DNA of 64,000 nucleotides from Archegozetes longisetosus (Eukaryota > Arthropoda > Arachnida > Sarcoptiformes > Trhypochthoniidae). Shown piece by piece: positions 24,447 to 37,500 of this stretch. Each line of letters opens with the position of its first letter. The stretch's first letter is position 1. The notes below the pieces were generated by a model, which was not told the DNA's origin, did no database searches, and saw only the letters and a list, made by a program, of their open reading frames with translations. The stretch covers positions 12,018,220-12,082,219 of the forward strand of contig JAEMBT020000001.1 of assembly GCA_018873245.2 (NCBI GenBank). Reading direction: 5' to 3'. Made by a program: the position numbers and the translations under genes.

Positions 24447-25732
24447 CAGAGCATGGATGTTGAAAATTTACTCATTTTAAATCTTAATAACTTTTTAAAT
24501 ATTATTTTTTCAAATGAACATTTCGATGTGATGACTGTGTCTTTTGGCAACTAATCGACACGTATATTTCCATGATAAGAGTGCGTTGCGAATCTTCAGC
24601 ATCAATAGTTTGCTCCACTCATGTTTTGTAACTTTCCAAAGTTCGTCAACACTTTTAAGTGTGTTTCCAGAGCGCTTGTTTTAGCAGTCCAAAAACACAG
24701 AAATCAATCGGTGACACATTAGGACCTTTCACAGAGATGGCGCGTTTCGGTATAAATCTTATTTCATACTTTTCTTGTAATTTCTTCAAGTTTTGATCAG
24801 TTTTAGCGGAGAAATGAGACGAGACCTGATCCTGATGGAACCAAACAAATTTACTGTCATCTTATGATACTTTTTAGTGATTTGCTGATAAACTGGTCTT
24901 TAGGCGTGTTTCATATGGTAGTCTGAATTAATTTTGATATTTTTCGGCACTTTAATTAGCTCAAACTTTCCATTAGAAGAGACCGCACCAACAATCGTAA
25001 AGTCATTTGGATGTCATTTAAGAACTTTAACCCAACTTTTCTCATCACCTGAACCTTTTTTTATAATAAATATTTCTTTTGCCACCTGTGTTACTTATAT
25101 AGAAACAAGACTCGTCCAAAGCTACAATGCATTTATATCTGTTTACAGTCAAATATCTCTCATAAAGTCTTCGGGAAGCACTCTTTCTTTGTTGCATTTG
25201 TTTCGCGTTTAATGAATGAACTTTTGATTTTTTTACTACTTGTTTGTTCAAATCTTCATCAATGATATCTTGAATATTTCCTCGACTACATTTCAAGATT
25301 TTAGCCATTGATCTTTGACACATTGGATCCTCTTTGTTGATCTCATTGTCTACAAAACTAATGTTTTCTAGAGTACGAGCTCTACGGGGTCTTTGTTTAT
25401 TTGGCGAAACTTCATAATTAGCTGACTTTCGATGTTTTATGCTTTAAATTTAATATATTTGACACTGACTTCTGACAGACACTAACGCCATACTTTTTTT
25501 AGTGTTAAAACAATCATTCTTAGACTGTAACCTTCATAGGAAAGAAGTCTGACATTCATCACGTCCTGAAAGATTTAACATGAAGACAGAAGTTTTTATG
25601 TAAAAAAAATTTATATGATTTTAAAACCATGTATGTATGGTTCAATTTGGTTCAGATTAGATATCTATAGACCTTATGAGTAAAAAGTTACTAAGATTCT
25701 AAAATGAGTAAATTTTCGGTATCCATGCTCTC
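24447..25732 (-). mobile_element. mariner-type transposon, inactive
   Basis: Inverted ends of about 50 bases (AGAGCATGGATGTTGAAAAT on the left) are flanked by TA (24445-24446 and 25733-25734); 1286 bases is the typical mariner length. The minus-strand gene retains KVHSLNAKQMQQRKSASRRL, YKCIVALDESCFY with the first catalytic Asp (about 25105-25150), and FTIVGAVSSNGKFELIKVP (about 24930-25000). It carries at least an in-frame stop before HPNDFTIVG and several frame changes toward the C-terminus. Confidence 0.88.
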
Positions 25733-26138
25733 TACAAGTGTTTAAACAGAGTATCCGTTTTTAGATTTTCTTTTATTTTATTTTAAAGAACATCGAAGTC
25801 TAAATCATTAGTAAATAATAAGCTAATTTTACCTAAGTCATTTGGATGTTTTTCTTAGCTCTATTCTTTATTCAGGAGTAAAAATTTTCGATAAAATAGA
25901 TGCTAATATGCGCAAAACTGATAATTTCAGAAATTTTGTAGTCAATTTGAAAAATCGTACGCGTTATTCCTAGTTCTTAAATTTAATTCTTATTTTATTT
26001 TAATGTATTCTATATTGTTAACACGTCCTTGCATGAAATAAGCAATTAGTTAGGTGAACGGCGTGTATAAATAATAAAATTCAGTTCAATTAAAGATAAG
26101 TTTTGCTATGATATTCATCAGAATTATTTATATCTTAA

Positions 26139-26605
26139 CCCTTCGTCACAACTTAACTTCCGAAAACGTAAAATTAACTGTGGGGTAAGATGTTACCCCA
26201 CACTTTATATCTGTTCCAGGTTAGTCCGAATGTTTTCAGAATCAAAGTTAGTCCTTATTTTCAAAGTTTTCATTTATTAATTAATTAATTTCTAGTTATT
26301 ATCTGATACAGCGTCATCAGCGGTTCAAATTACTAGTAGCGACATTACAGCGCTGCGACACATATAGTAAACACAAAGCACTGGGAAGTTAGGGGGAATT
26401 TCTGTCCTCACAAAGACATGTTGCTAGAAAATAATTTTTTAAAATAAAGTTAAAATTCCAAATTAATCAGGATTTTTGTGATTTATAGTCAGATATATGA
26501 CTGAGGAATAGCTAAATTTTCAAGAAATGATGACATTCTGTTGATTTTAGCGAGATTTTTAAAGTCAAACTTGGGAACAATTTACCCCACAATTGCGACG
26601 AAGGG
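26139..26605 (+). mobile_element. piggyBac-type MITE, complete copy
   Basis: Ends CCCTTCGTCACAACTTAACT and GCGACGAAGGG are inverted, with TTAA on both sides (26135-26138 and 26606-26609). The 467-base body matches the copy at 60577-61047 almost throughout and holds GTGGGGTAAGATGTTACCCCAC near its left end. No coding region. Confidence 0.9.
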
Positions 26606-26777
26606 TTAATTGGAAATCCTAATAAGTAAAATGATGTCATCATCCGTCAAAGTCCTGGAGGAAACTAAAGCAAAAGTATAACAAAATTTCTTTACGAACG
26701 TCCTGTGTAGATAATGTCATATGAAATTTTTTGCATAGCAAATAAATTCAATTTTAATAAGCAACAAAATTTTATGA

Positions 26778-26785
26778 TATAAAAG
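26778..26785 (+). promoter_or_regulatory. TATA box of the Sushi receptor gene
   Basis: TATAAAAG 37 bases before the start codon at 26822, so the 5' UTR would be very short. Confidence 0.5.
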
Positions 26786-26821
26786 AGCCAAAAATATCTA
26801 TGACATAAGTATTACGTGAAA

Positions 26822-29800
26822 ATGTCAATTATTTTCTCGGTCATAATTTTAAATTCAATTAGTCTAATTAGTGGTGATTGTGGTATCCCTGGAGTACCTC
26901 CCTTTGCACAAATTGTTAACTTCAATGCCCAAAGGACAACATACCCTGAGGGTTACCAAGTCAAGTATGACTGTGTTGATCCCTACGGACTTAACATAAA
27001 TGGCGAAGAGAAGCGTGTTTGCATTGATCAAAGTTGGACTCCCCAGGAGATACCTATCTGTGGTTAGTCTCATTAACATATCGTCGCTTTGAAACTATAA
27101 TGTCGTATCTGATTTTTTTTTCATAAACTGAGTTATTGCTATATCATTATACTATATGAGGCCTTGAACATGTATATTAAATAAGTATTAATGTCTCATT
27201 ATCCCAAACGACTGACCAACAACATTCAGTGAATTTAGACGTATCTCGAAATCGAGCATTCTTTCGTGCTATACTGTCGTATCTGAAAATACATTAAGAA
27301 CTAAGTCTTCAACTACAATAAAATATTTATAAATTAAAATTTTACTATTTAATTGGAGAATTCACTCAATTTAGGCCTTAATAATAAAGAATTTTTAACT
27401 CGTTAAGGACTTAAAATATTTTATAACTTTAACATTAATATTCGACTTTAGTTGTTACCTGGATACTAAATGGTTCTAAATGCATTTTTTGATAGTATCA
27501 TTTATTAATGAATTCATATACCTTGTCCTAGTCTTAACGTTGACATTATTCAAATTTATCGATTTGTCTTCTTCGATCGTAATCACCAAATTAGTCTCGT
27601 TAGATGAGTAAATCTCTTGTAAAACAGGTGTTTTCACAATCTTTCGAGTTATTAAAACTAAAACTCATAAAAGTTCAATGAAGAAATTCGCTCTGCCGAA
27701 ATTTCAATTTTTGAAAATTGATTTACTAAATTCAATTTATTCTATAGCGATAAATTCGATTCTTTAATAAACTACTATTAAGTGTGTCATTTCTTTATAA
27801 TAATTGATTTTTCAATGATTCAAATAATTTTTTCAAGAAATACCTGAAAATTTGCAACAAAAATAGCCAAATCGAGTTTCGACTTAAAAAATTTATACAG
27901 AATTTTAACGAAATATTCTTAAAATGTTCAAAATTCATTTCCCACTTTCCCCCTAAAATTTTTAGATAAAAATCTGCTTTGATTAAGTTACTTATCGATT
28001 TCGATTATTTAGAATCTGATAGCACTCATTTTTGCATTTAATTTGAGTGCAATAGATTCTAAATGCAAAAATCAGTTCTAAGTTATCCATGATAGAGACA
28101 GAGTAGGACCCAAGTGAACAGTGGAATGTGAGCACCCCACATACATTACTAGGCAACATATCTTAGAAAACTGTTCTTCAACTCATGGTTAGTGTATGAC
28201 AAAATTGAACTTTAAAGTGAATTTTCTCGTTAATGTACTTTTGCATTTAGAACTTCATAACATTGGGGCGACGTAGTAATAAAAATCTTTCAAATCATGC
28301 TGTGTTGTGATTCATCTATCAATATGAGTTTTCAATGAATTCTATTAGTCATTAGATTGAGTTTTAATAAGAAATAAATAAATAAGATGCGTATTTTGAA
28401 TTCATGTGAGTAATGATTGATTAGAAATTCGATTGACTCAGAATTTTTTTATGTTGAATATAGTTTGAGTCCCAGTTCTAACTTCATTAATGCTAATATC
28501 AAACATTATGAAAGATCCTTCAAAAATAGCGATAGTAATAACAAAAATTAATTTACTGATCCAAAAGTAGTGCAAAAGAAAAATACTATATCAGAAAGGG
28601 AAGAAAAAGATATTAATTCAATTATTTCTTGGGAATCAAAATCAGTTAAAGACTTTCTGAGGAAATTTTATGATTAAGGTTCTTTATTATTCAAATTCCT
28701 CTTTCATAGAATTAATTTCAATTTTTGTAAAATTTGCTCAAAATTGATGAAAAATGTGAATTTGCAAATTTGTTTCTTAAAAAATAAACTATTTCGTGGA
28801 TTCTCTTGAAAAAATGACGATTTCCCTCATAAAACACTCGTATTGCAAGATACAACTGTTTAGCACTTAAGTATTCTTCATATATCAGTGCAAAAAAATC
28901 GTATCTGAATTTTAGACAACTCAGATCCCTCATGTGGGAAAAATTTTATAAAAATGAAGTCCTCATCCGAGTGTAAATGAATGTTGTAACTGATACTCAA
29001 AAAAATTCGTTCATTTTTACTAACCAAAAGGTAAAACTTTGAATGCATTTGTGCCAAAATGACTTTTTACATATACGACTGTATAGTTCTGAAGCGACGA
29101 TATTAAGCGATCATTCATTAAAAACTAGAACTTATTTATTTGCTTGAAAAAAATGTTTTATTCTTTGTCATATATTAAAAATAATTCTAATAACCATTGC
29201 CACTTTTTGTCCTAAAATCTAAGATTTAATTTTAATATTTATTTTTAACCTACAACAATTTGTTTTAATTGAGTTTTTTGTATTAGAATCACATAAGTTT
29301 TTTAATCTAATAATCAACACCACAATTTGTAGTATTCCCTGTTCTTCATCAAACATATTCGGGAAAAATTTCAAAAGTGACTGAGGCGGAGTTATGAATT
29401 TTTTACAAAAATTTCACTGAAGACTATATGAATGAAAAATGAATTTCAAAAAGTAATTTAACCCATTTACCCACCTTCAAACTTAATGAAATTTACAACA
29501 AAGGACATGAGAGTGATGATATTTAAAAAAATATCAAAGTAGGGCAAGAATAGATAGGAGGCGTTTCGAGCGGTTAAAGAATTTCCCATTAAAGAAGGTT
29601 TATTTTATATCAGCCCCATTTATTGAAACAAAATAATAAATATAATTAGTAGAGAGTTCATTCTCACATAAATCAATATTTTTATCGGAATGAGATATCA
29701 GAATATTGATTAAATATCTATCTGAATCATAAAATAAGGACCTTTTGGGCAAAGTTTATTAACACATAAATCAATATAAATCAATATTTTTGGAGGTTTA

Positions 29801-32800
29801 TAAGTTTAATATTCCTAAGTATGACTCAATATTTCAATAAATTGTTTTGTAATTTATGGTCAGATTATTAGACAGATATCAAAACTCAAACGTATTGTTT
29901 AAATGTAAATAAATATAAGAAAAATTGAATTAAATCCTAAATAATAATGCCATAAAGGCAAAACCACTTTTAGTAAAACTAAAAAAATTTGTCAAAGAGT
30001 TCGGGAATGTGTTTAGTGTTGAAACAGATATGGTCTCAAAGACAGAGTATTTATTCTGCAAGTCCTGTCAGACACGTGTTGTATCTGATCAAAGAAGTCA
30101 AGTTCGAAAACATTAACACTCAAATGCACACAGTCATTGAAAAGTTTTGACAACAATCAGAAAACAATTGTCGATCTGTTTGTGAAAAATCAAAACTCAT
30201 TTAATCACGATTTGTGTCAGTTTTTGGTTAATCTCAATATTCCTTTTCATAGACTATTGAATGAAGATTTCAAGAAATTCATCAAAAAGTATACACAATA
30301 TTCACTGCCGTTGCCTCAGACGTTATAGAGTAATAATTTGAAACAAATTTATGACAATTGTATTGATTTAATCAGATATCAGCTCAAAAATCAGTACATA
30401 TGGATAGCTGACAAGACAACCGACTGTTTCGGCCATAAAGTGGCGAATATAGTCGTCGGTTCGCTCAATATGGATATAGATAAATGTAAAAAATTTATTC
30501 TGAATATGGAATTCATCGACAGTATTAAAAGCCATCAAATGGTACAATCTGTCACTACAGCACTGACTATCTTATGGCCTGAAGGCATAAAATATGATGT
30601 CTTACTCCTACTGACCGACGCAGCCATTTACATGAAAAGCGCTGGAATTACTTTATGCAATATATATCCAAAGCTCATACATCTGACCTGTCTGACACAC
30701 GAAGTTCATAACGTGTGCGAACATATTGAGACATTATATCCTAATGTAAACGAATTGGTTAGTAATGGGAAAAAATTATAGTCAAATCGAATGACAGAAA
30801 GAATCTCTTTAAGAGAATGTTTCCGGAAATACCACTTCCACCCGAACCGGTGCGCACCCGTTAGGGCCAACGGATAAACTCTGTCGAGTGGTACGGAAAG
30901 TATTTCGAGAGCTTTTGTCAGTTCACATCTGAATTGAATTCAAAGGAATCAATTGCTATACAGAGAGCACAAAAATTGATTTCAACTGAAAAGTCTTATC
31001 TAATCTGTGATCTGAGTTATATTAATGCCAACTTTTTTTGTCTTTCAAGATTAATTAAGCAATTAGAGGCTCAAGAAATGCTTCTGTTCGATGGTCTTCA
31101 TCTGATTGACTCTACTTTACAAGAAATGAAGGAATCAAAATAAAATAGTTCAAAAATAATTTTAGGGAAATTCAATTATGTTTTAGAGAAAAACAAAGGG
31201 CTCAAAAAAATTAGATCTATTAATGCCATAATAAATGCGAATAGTGGAATTTTTTGATAATAATCTGACCCCTGAAGAGATGACTTACTTTAAATAGGCA
31301 CCGATCACCACTTGTAATGTCGGAAGAAGTTTTTCAAGATATAAGTTTATACTTAATGACAGCCATTATAATATATCTGAATCTCATTTAAAGTACTATT
31401 TTATTGTCAATTCCAACAGTGATTTTCTCAAAGCTTGCGTACATTAAAAATAATATGTATTTTTTTACTTTCACTAAAATTTTAAAATTTATAACTAAAT
31501 ATAATCAAATATTTTAGAAGTTTTAGATCAATATTTCATTGAATATTAGACCCAAAATAAATAAATATATATTCAGTCTTTAATAATTAGACTCTACATG
31601 AATTACTTTATAAATTAATATGGAGACATATATAAGTGTATGTACATGTAATTTATGTTAGACCTAGAAGTGTTAAAACATTAGAGTTAAATGAAATTTA
31701 TGATTCTTTGATTTTTAAATAAAGCGTGGTATAATGGTCAGAGTGCATGCTTATGAAACTGCAGGTACTGGGTTCGAATCTCAGAGCCTGTAGTATATTT
31801 ATTGAGAATGGATTCTCATTCCATTCCAATAATCCATCCCGGTGGGGGATACCGGGATCAGTGGGCACTTCGGAACTGATCACTGTACAGCATGCGAGCG
31901 GTTCCGACACAATGAGAACATCCGACCTGACTGCTGTGCAGCTTGCCTCCACCTCCATTCACTTTTGAAATTTTTCCCGAATATGGTTGATGAGGAATAG
32001 GGAATACTACGAAATATTGGTATTTAATTTCTATGCCACATGATTGAAGTTAATTAGCTTATTGCAAGCATAAATCAGGTATTCGAAGTAACTTTTAATT
32101 AGATAGTAATTTTTTCATATTTTAAGCTAATTTTGCTTGAGACCATAAACTTTTAGAGTTTTTAAAAAGTCCTAATTATGTATCCAGCTAAGAAAAATAA
32201 AATTTTTGTTAAGGTATCGTTGATCCTGATGATGGAAAGTCTGAATTTCAAATAGAAATTATCGACATAAATAACGTTACAATAAAAAATTCGTTTCGCA
32301 ATAACTGGAGTCTATATAGATCACAAGATAGTTATGTTCGGAATCTGAGTAATAACTTCATATATCGTGCTTCGAATGAAACTAATTTATGGAGAATTAA
32401 ATTCGAGAAAGAATATCCAGTAGAGATCGATCACTCGTTTCAATTTGTTATGGTTTTTGTGATAGCTCATAACTCAATATTAAATTATTCTTCGATCAAT
32501 ATTGAAATTCAGTCAAAATTTACCTCAAATAAACGCACATGCCGCACAAAAACAGAAGTTGATAGTATCGAAAAACTTTTTATGAACTTTAATCATACTT
32601 CATTAATAGCAAACAGTTCATGGGAAAAAGGTATAAAAAAATGCTTTTTAAAAATTTCTCAAAGTTATGAATCTGTTTACAATAGATATTTTCCATAAGA
32701 TAACAGCGGAGTGCAGAAACAATTGGACCGATAGACCATTTCGGTGGCTAAGTAAAAGTGGCTTAGAATATATAACAGGTCTCAATCTCAGTCTCAAAAC

Positions 32801-33597
32801 TGATAGCTTTTCGCCAATTGAACTGATATTAACGCAATTGACTGTTGATGTTGATTGTGGCTATCCTGATATACCTATTAATGCCAACTATACTAAGTCA
32901 TGGATGAACACGATTTATAGCTGTAATGTCGGAGAATTTATTGGTGAGAGAAATCTCTCGTGTCATCACAGTGGCCGGTGGGTTAAATCTAATATCTTGC
33001 CCAAATGTTGTATCGGCAACGAGTGTGATAGTGAGTCAAAAAAATTAAATTCTACTCTATTCATTAGTATAAAAAGATTTCAAACTCTTTCCTATATCTT
33101 TCAACTTTTCTCTCAAGTTAAAAATAAAATGACCACTATTGTTGCCGTAATTACATTGTTGTCGAGTGCTGTTGTCGTGTTGGGACTGCTTGTGATCGCG
33201 CTTTTCTTTAGATCAGAGAAGAAACGGAAAATTCAAACTATTGAGAGATCTAAATCTACGTATGGATTGAATTTTCAATTGACTACTATTTTTTAGCAAA
33301 ATTATTCAAATTTTTTACAAAATATTCAGCAGCAACAATTTTTACGATGACATCGATCAGGATGGGGACCAAACTTATGATCATTTAAAAGAATCAGATA
33401 GCGAAGAAACAAATTATGACCAAACCAATTGCTACCGATTAGAAAGGTATAATTGTCAAGACGTTTGTGAAAGAAGTATGCCTAAAAGAGTAGCGATGAA
33501 AGAGATAGAAGAAGAATATATCCCAATGGAGAAATGCATTGGTCATATTACGGCGATTTCGAAACCTAATAGTAATGTCAGTATTAGTGACAATTAA
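26822..33597 (+). CDS. Sushi-domain single-pass receptor with ITAM and YxxM tail, five exons
   Basis: Exons 26822-27062, 32214-32630, 32707-33030, 33118-33259 and 33330-33597 join in phase to 463 residues. Residues 1-18 are a signal peptide. A Sushi/CCP domain (about 20-80, four Cys) is followed by an N-glycosylation-rich, beta-strand-like region I do not recognise (81-265), a second Sushi domain (270-320), a membrane helix (about 334-355) and a basic stop (RSEKKRK). The tail has Y380-DDI, seven residues, then Y391-DHL, which fits the ITAM rule YxxI/L-x6-8-YxxI/L, and Y438-IPM, a consensus docking site for the PI3-kinase p85 SH2 domain. By family knowledge this suggests Src/Syk-type phosphotyrosine signalling from an extracellular recognition receptor; the ligand is unknown. 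The 5.1-kb first intron is filled with transposons. Confidence 0.82.
27081..29100. mobile_element. 2.0-kb TIR element in receptor intron 1
   Basis: Inverted ends TCGTCGCTTTGAAACTATAA and the complement of TCGTCGCTTCAGAACTATAC, flanked by TA (27079-27080 and 29101-29102), so probably Tc1/mariner-related. A second internal ACTGTCGTATCTGA unit lies at 27277-27290. No transposase is recognisable. It begins only 18 bases after exon 1. Confidence 0.65.
29330..29397 (-). repeat. Inverted copy of the SINE 3' tail
   Basis: The complement matches about 31958-32025 (CACTTTTGAAATTTTTCCCG and on through GGGAATACTAC). The two copies bracket the hAT remnant, which could mean either two SINE insertions or long ends of a larger element. 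Confidence 0.55.
29960..31300 (+). mobile_element. hAT transposase remnant (DUF659-type)
   Basis: Successive frames give FVKNQNSFNHDLCQFLVNLN, NQYIWIADKTTDCFGHKVAN, LLLLTDAAIYMKSAG, and LIHLTCLTHEVHNVCEHIE, all hallmarks of the hAT group with a DUF659 domain; TDAAPYM and LTCLAH are the usual forms. There are stops at about 30326 and 30779 and more after 30840, so it is dead. Terminal repeats were not identified. Confidence 0.85.
31721..32030 (+). mobile_element. tRNA-derived SINE
   Basis: The head has a Pol III A box-like TGGTATAATGGTC and a B box GGTTCGAATCTC spaced as in a tRNA, without a matching acceptor stem. A GC-richer body follows (TCCCGGTGGGGGATACCGGG), then a tail shared with an inverted fragment at 29330. 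About 310 bases. Confidence 0.7.
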
Positions 33598-34512
33598 GAT
33601 TCTGTTATTTAACTAACTTGGAATTTATTTGAATTTATTGTACTTAGCTCTATAACAATGTTCTAATGACATTTATTTAAACTAAATTTTGTTTTATTAC
33701 TTTTACTAAGTTTGCCTCTAGTTTGAATATTTATATTCAATGCTAGTTGTGAAATTTATTAAATTTAAGAATGCTTTCTGCTAATTTACTAATTTAAAAT
33801 TATTAATTTAACATAAACTGTAACCTGAAGATTGAACTAAAATTTGGAAATATCTGGTGGTCTAAGGTTTACATAAATATTTGTAACTCCATAAGGGAGG
33901 TATAATGACAAATATTGGAAATGATAATCCCTATTTTAAAAAGTGAGTACACAAATGTTAACGAGTAGTTTTGAGGTATAAGAAAGTACAAATTTTTATA
34001 AATTAGAAATTGACATAGAGAAAAGTAGATAGTCTAACCCAGTCTAACCTAGCCTAACCAATCCTAGAACGAGCATGTTACTGTACTGCCCGACTTTGGT
34101 TAAAATTTCATAAATTTTCTCACTTTCAATTATATTTTTATTAATATGTTTGTCTATAAGTGCTATCTGAATGTGCTGTTAAAAGACTAAGTAAAAATGT
34201 GTGTTAATTGCGACTAAAAATATAATTTACTTAAAAATGCGTTTGCGTTCACAACATCGCATCAACAAATATGAAGACAACGGAAGCCTTACATAAGGCG
34301 TTGGAAAACAAAATACAGTACAATAAGGCTGACAGAATAACATGCAATATCAAGGAAATTTTAGCCCTTATTCTGAAAAATGTTATACAAATGAAAATTA
34401 AATGGAAGTTAAGCATAATTTTTAAAACTTTGATAAGATTTTACAATTAATTGATCAATCATTAAAGATAATTAATTAAATTGGTTTATTTTTATCGACC
34501 AAATTATTATTT
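33598..34512. other. Intergenic between convergent genes
   Basis: Lies between the 3' ends of the Sushi receptor and the aerolysin-like gene. No gene, only short AT-rich runs and a CTAACC-rich patch at about 34035-34062. Confidence 0.5.
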
Positions 34513-37500
34513 TCAATTTTCTTCGTCAAAATCAATTTCTTTTGAAGAAAATACAGAATCCAAACCAACTGATGCTTTTAAAGTAGCAGTTATCTGTCCA
34601 TAAACTGCATCAGAATCTCTATACAAAATAATTCCAGGAAAATCATGGATCTTCATAAAATATTCGACAACATTTGCGTCAAGAGCTCTCCATTCATTAG
34701 TTGCTTTGCCATCAGTTCTTCTTCTCCATGAATTAGCCGTGAACTTAAGGTTGAGCTTGCATTGGATCGAAATATCGTCAACCCAATTTGCATAAGAGGA
34801 TATCTTTACTGCAGAATATGGAGGAACAATCACTGTTTTTGAGATCCTATAAGTTTTCGTCGTTGTATTGGTCGTTTGTTTGGATACTTCATTCATCCTT
34901 TCATTTCCTTTCGATCTATCGTCTGAAATAGAGCCTGTATCTGTTTTACTTCCACTTGTTTCGTGAGTTTTTGCCGATGCGTGCTCTTTTACAGTGTTTG
35001 TTTCAGAACTTTGACTCTAAAATTAAGTGAACAATTTTTAAATTCAATATGTCACTTCACTATTTTGAAGGTAATCTGAAATTAACTTAATTTGAGTTGT
35101 CATATTCATTCTGTATAAATATCTGGAATATCAAATTAGAAAACCCAAATATTGAAAGAAGGTGGTGTATTATTAGTATATTTTATATATACTACGAAAA
35201 ATGCTAACTCTTTAATGATGAACCAGTACGGCAGTATATAACAACAATAAACTTTTTATTTATGTACTTTATGAGTTGAGCCATGCCATCATAGTGGGAT
35301 GCTAATCTCTCAATCACAAGTGTTAATTGGAACCCACTATTGTAGACTTTTATTTTTATATGTTAGAAAGAACTAAATACAATAACTGAATTAATCTACT
35401 ATACGCGGTGGAGGAAACCGAAGTACCATAGAAAACCACCGACAGACCGGTAATCTAGCTCGCTAATATTGCAGAAAATTTGACACCGTAAACTTAATCG
35501 ATTTGAAGTATAAAAGAGATGTAGGGATTTTTTCATAAATCAACTTGAAATAGGTCATAATTTTAGAAATATTAAAGCCAATTTCGCGCAAACTTAAAAT
35601 CTATAAATAAAATATTACTTAGATACTTTAGAAGAAAACTAAAATAATAATGAAGTTTTATCCAGAAATTACTTATTCCTAAGCTAATCAAAATTAACTG
35701 ACAACTTAGGTGTTTTATAAAATGACCATAAGATCAAATGTAACTAGGGTGACCACCCGTCCGTTTTCGACGGGACAGTCTCGTCTTTTTAAAGATAAAA
35801 GACAGGAATCCCGTTAGGCCAAAAACTCTCGACGAGACAATTAGTTGTCCGTTTTTCAACCTTCATTTTGAATAATGTGTTTAGAAACATTTTTTTAGAA
35901 ATTCAAACATTGAATTTATTTTACAAATGATAAGAATTTAAAAACCCAGTTTAATGTTTTGAACACCTGTGGTTTAAAACCAAAAGTTATTGAATTTTAA
36001 AGGTATACAGTCAACCCTCCTTATACCTACACCTCTATAACATAACAACCTCTCAAGTTCGACTTTATCTGATTTCCAAAAATTCTTACGTAGAAGTTTA
36101 TATTGTAAAAACCTCTTCAATTCGACACTGAGGTGTCTATTTAATACATTCGAGATGTGCTTCTTTGGTTCAAATAAATCATTTCTGATGATAAATAAAT
36201 TATCAATATTTCCTCAACCAAAGCATCCTGAGCTGATTCAAAACGTTGATAGCATAAAAAGCACGTTAGAAGCTACTGTTAAGAAAAAATGTAAAGTCTG
36301 ACAAGCCACTTTGAATGAATTATTTAATTAAGAAGTCTTTTAGTTATTTTTAAGTCTCTAAATAATAATAATTAAATTTTGTTATCAACGCACTTAAAAT
36401 TATACCTCCTTATTCCGACATGTCGAATTAAAGAGATTTTTCTACAAACCGACAACCTCCATAAATCGACCAATAGTGATAGCAAAATATCGTGTCAGAT
36501 TATAGAGGTTTGACTGTATACCTTTAAAATCAACCATGAATAATAATCTTCAATGTTTTAATATTAGAATTTATCGTTTGACACCTAAATATTTGTAATG
36601 ACTAATAAAAGCGACAGTTTTCTTTTTAAAAATATTTTTGAATATTTGATATTTTTGTTCCGGCATGAGACAAGCCAGAGATGGTCACCCTAAATATAAC
36701 TCTTGAAATAGGGTCATGTAAACAATCAATGACTAAAAATAGATATATTTAACATTTGATACAATTGGAGCAGTGTCTGAAAAGATAGTCTAACTCGCTT
36801 TGTCCTTAAATTGAGTTAATATTTAATTCTTGTATCCAAACATTAGTTGAGTCGCAGTATGATAATCAAAATTAACTACGTAGAATTTTCAATTATAACA
36901 TATTGAATTTTAAACATATTTAGAACTGAATCAATTTAAGAATAAAATGCTTTAAGCTCTTGTTTCAAACACTGTTCCAAATGCATTCTTATTAAGACAC
37001 AAATTCAACAGTCCATTCGCTTTCAGGTTGGAGTCTTAAGTTTAAGTTTAAATTACAAAGATTTCGAATGAATAATTAATTTCAAATATCTGTTAATTGA
37101 CATAAAATACATATCTTTGACATCCTTTCAAGCATTTTTTTGGAACATAAGCAAGCCAATTTAGTATAAGAGAGGATTTATTACCGATCCTTTTGTATTT
37201 GCTCGGGTTTGTTCCTTTGTATTTGAATTCGTATTTTCAGAACGAAAACCATATGAAGCGCTAAAACCAAAAGCACTGAACCCTGCTTCCAAAGAATGGC
37301 TTGAAGTGGATGAACTACTTGATGATTCTGTATCTGATATCATTGTTGACAAAGTGTTTGTTAAACTTAATGATAATGCTTCCGAAGCTGATTCAGTGAA
37401 TGATTTTGAAGAGGATCTAATTAAAAATTTACGAACAAAATTTCAAAGCTTCTGTAATAAAATAATAGGAATTTCAACTATTTACTTTGATTGAGTGCTA

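Noticed and set aside
24934-25212. Plus-strand open frame of 92 codons
   Set aside because: Antisense shadow of the mariner transposase.
31721-31795. Possible tRNA gene
   Set aside because: A and B boxes are there but no acceptor stem pairs, and the sequence continues into a shared repeat tail, so it is a SINE head.
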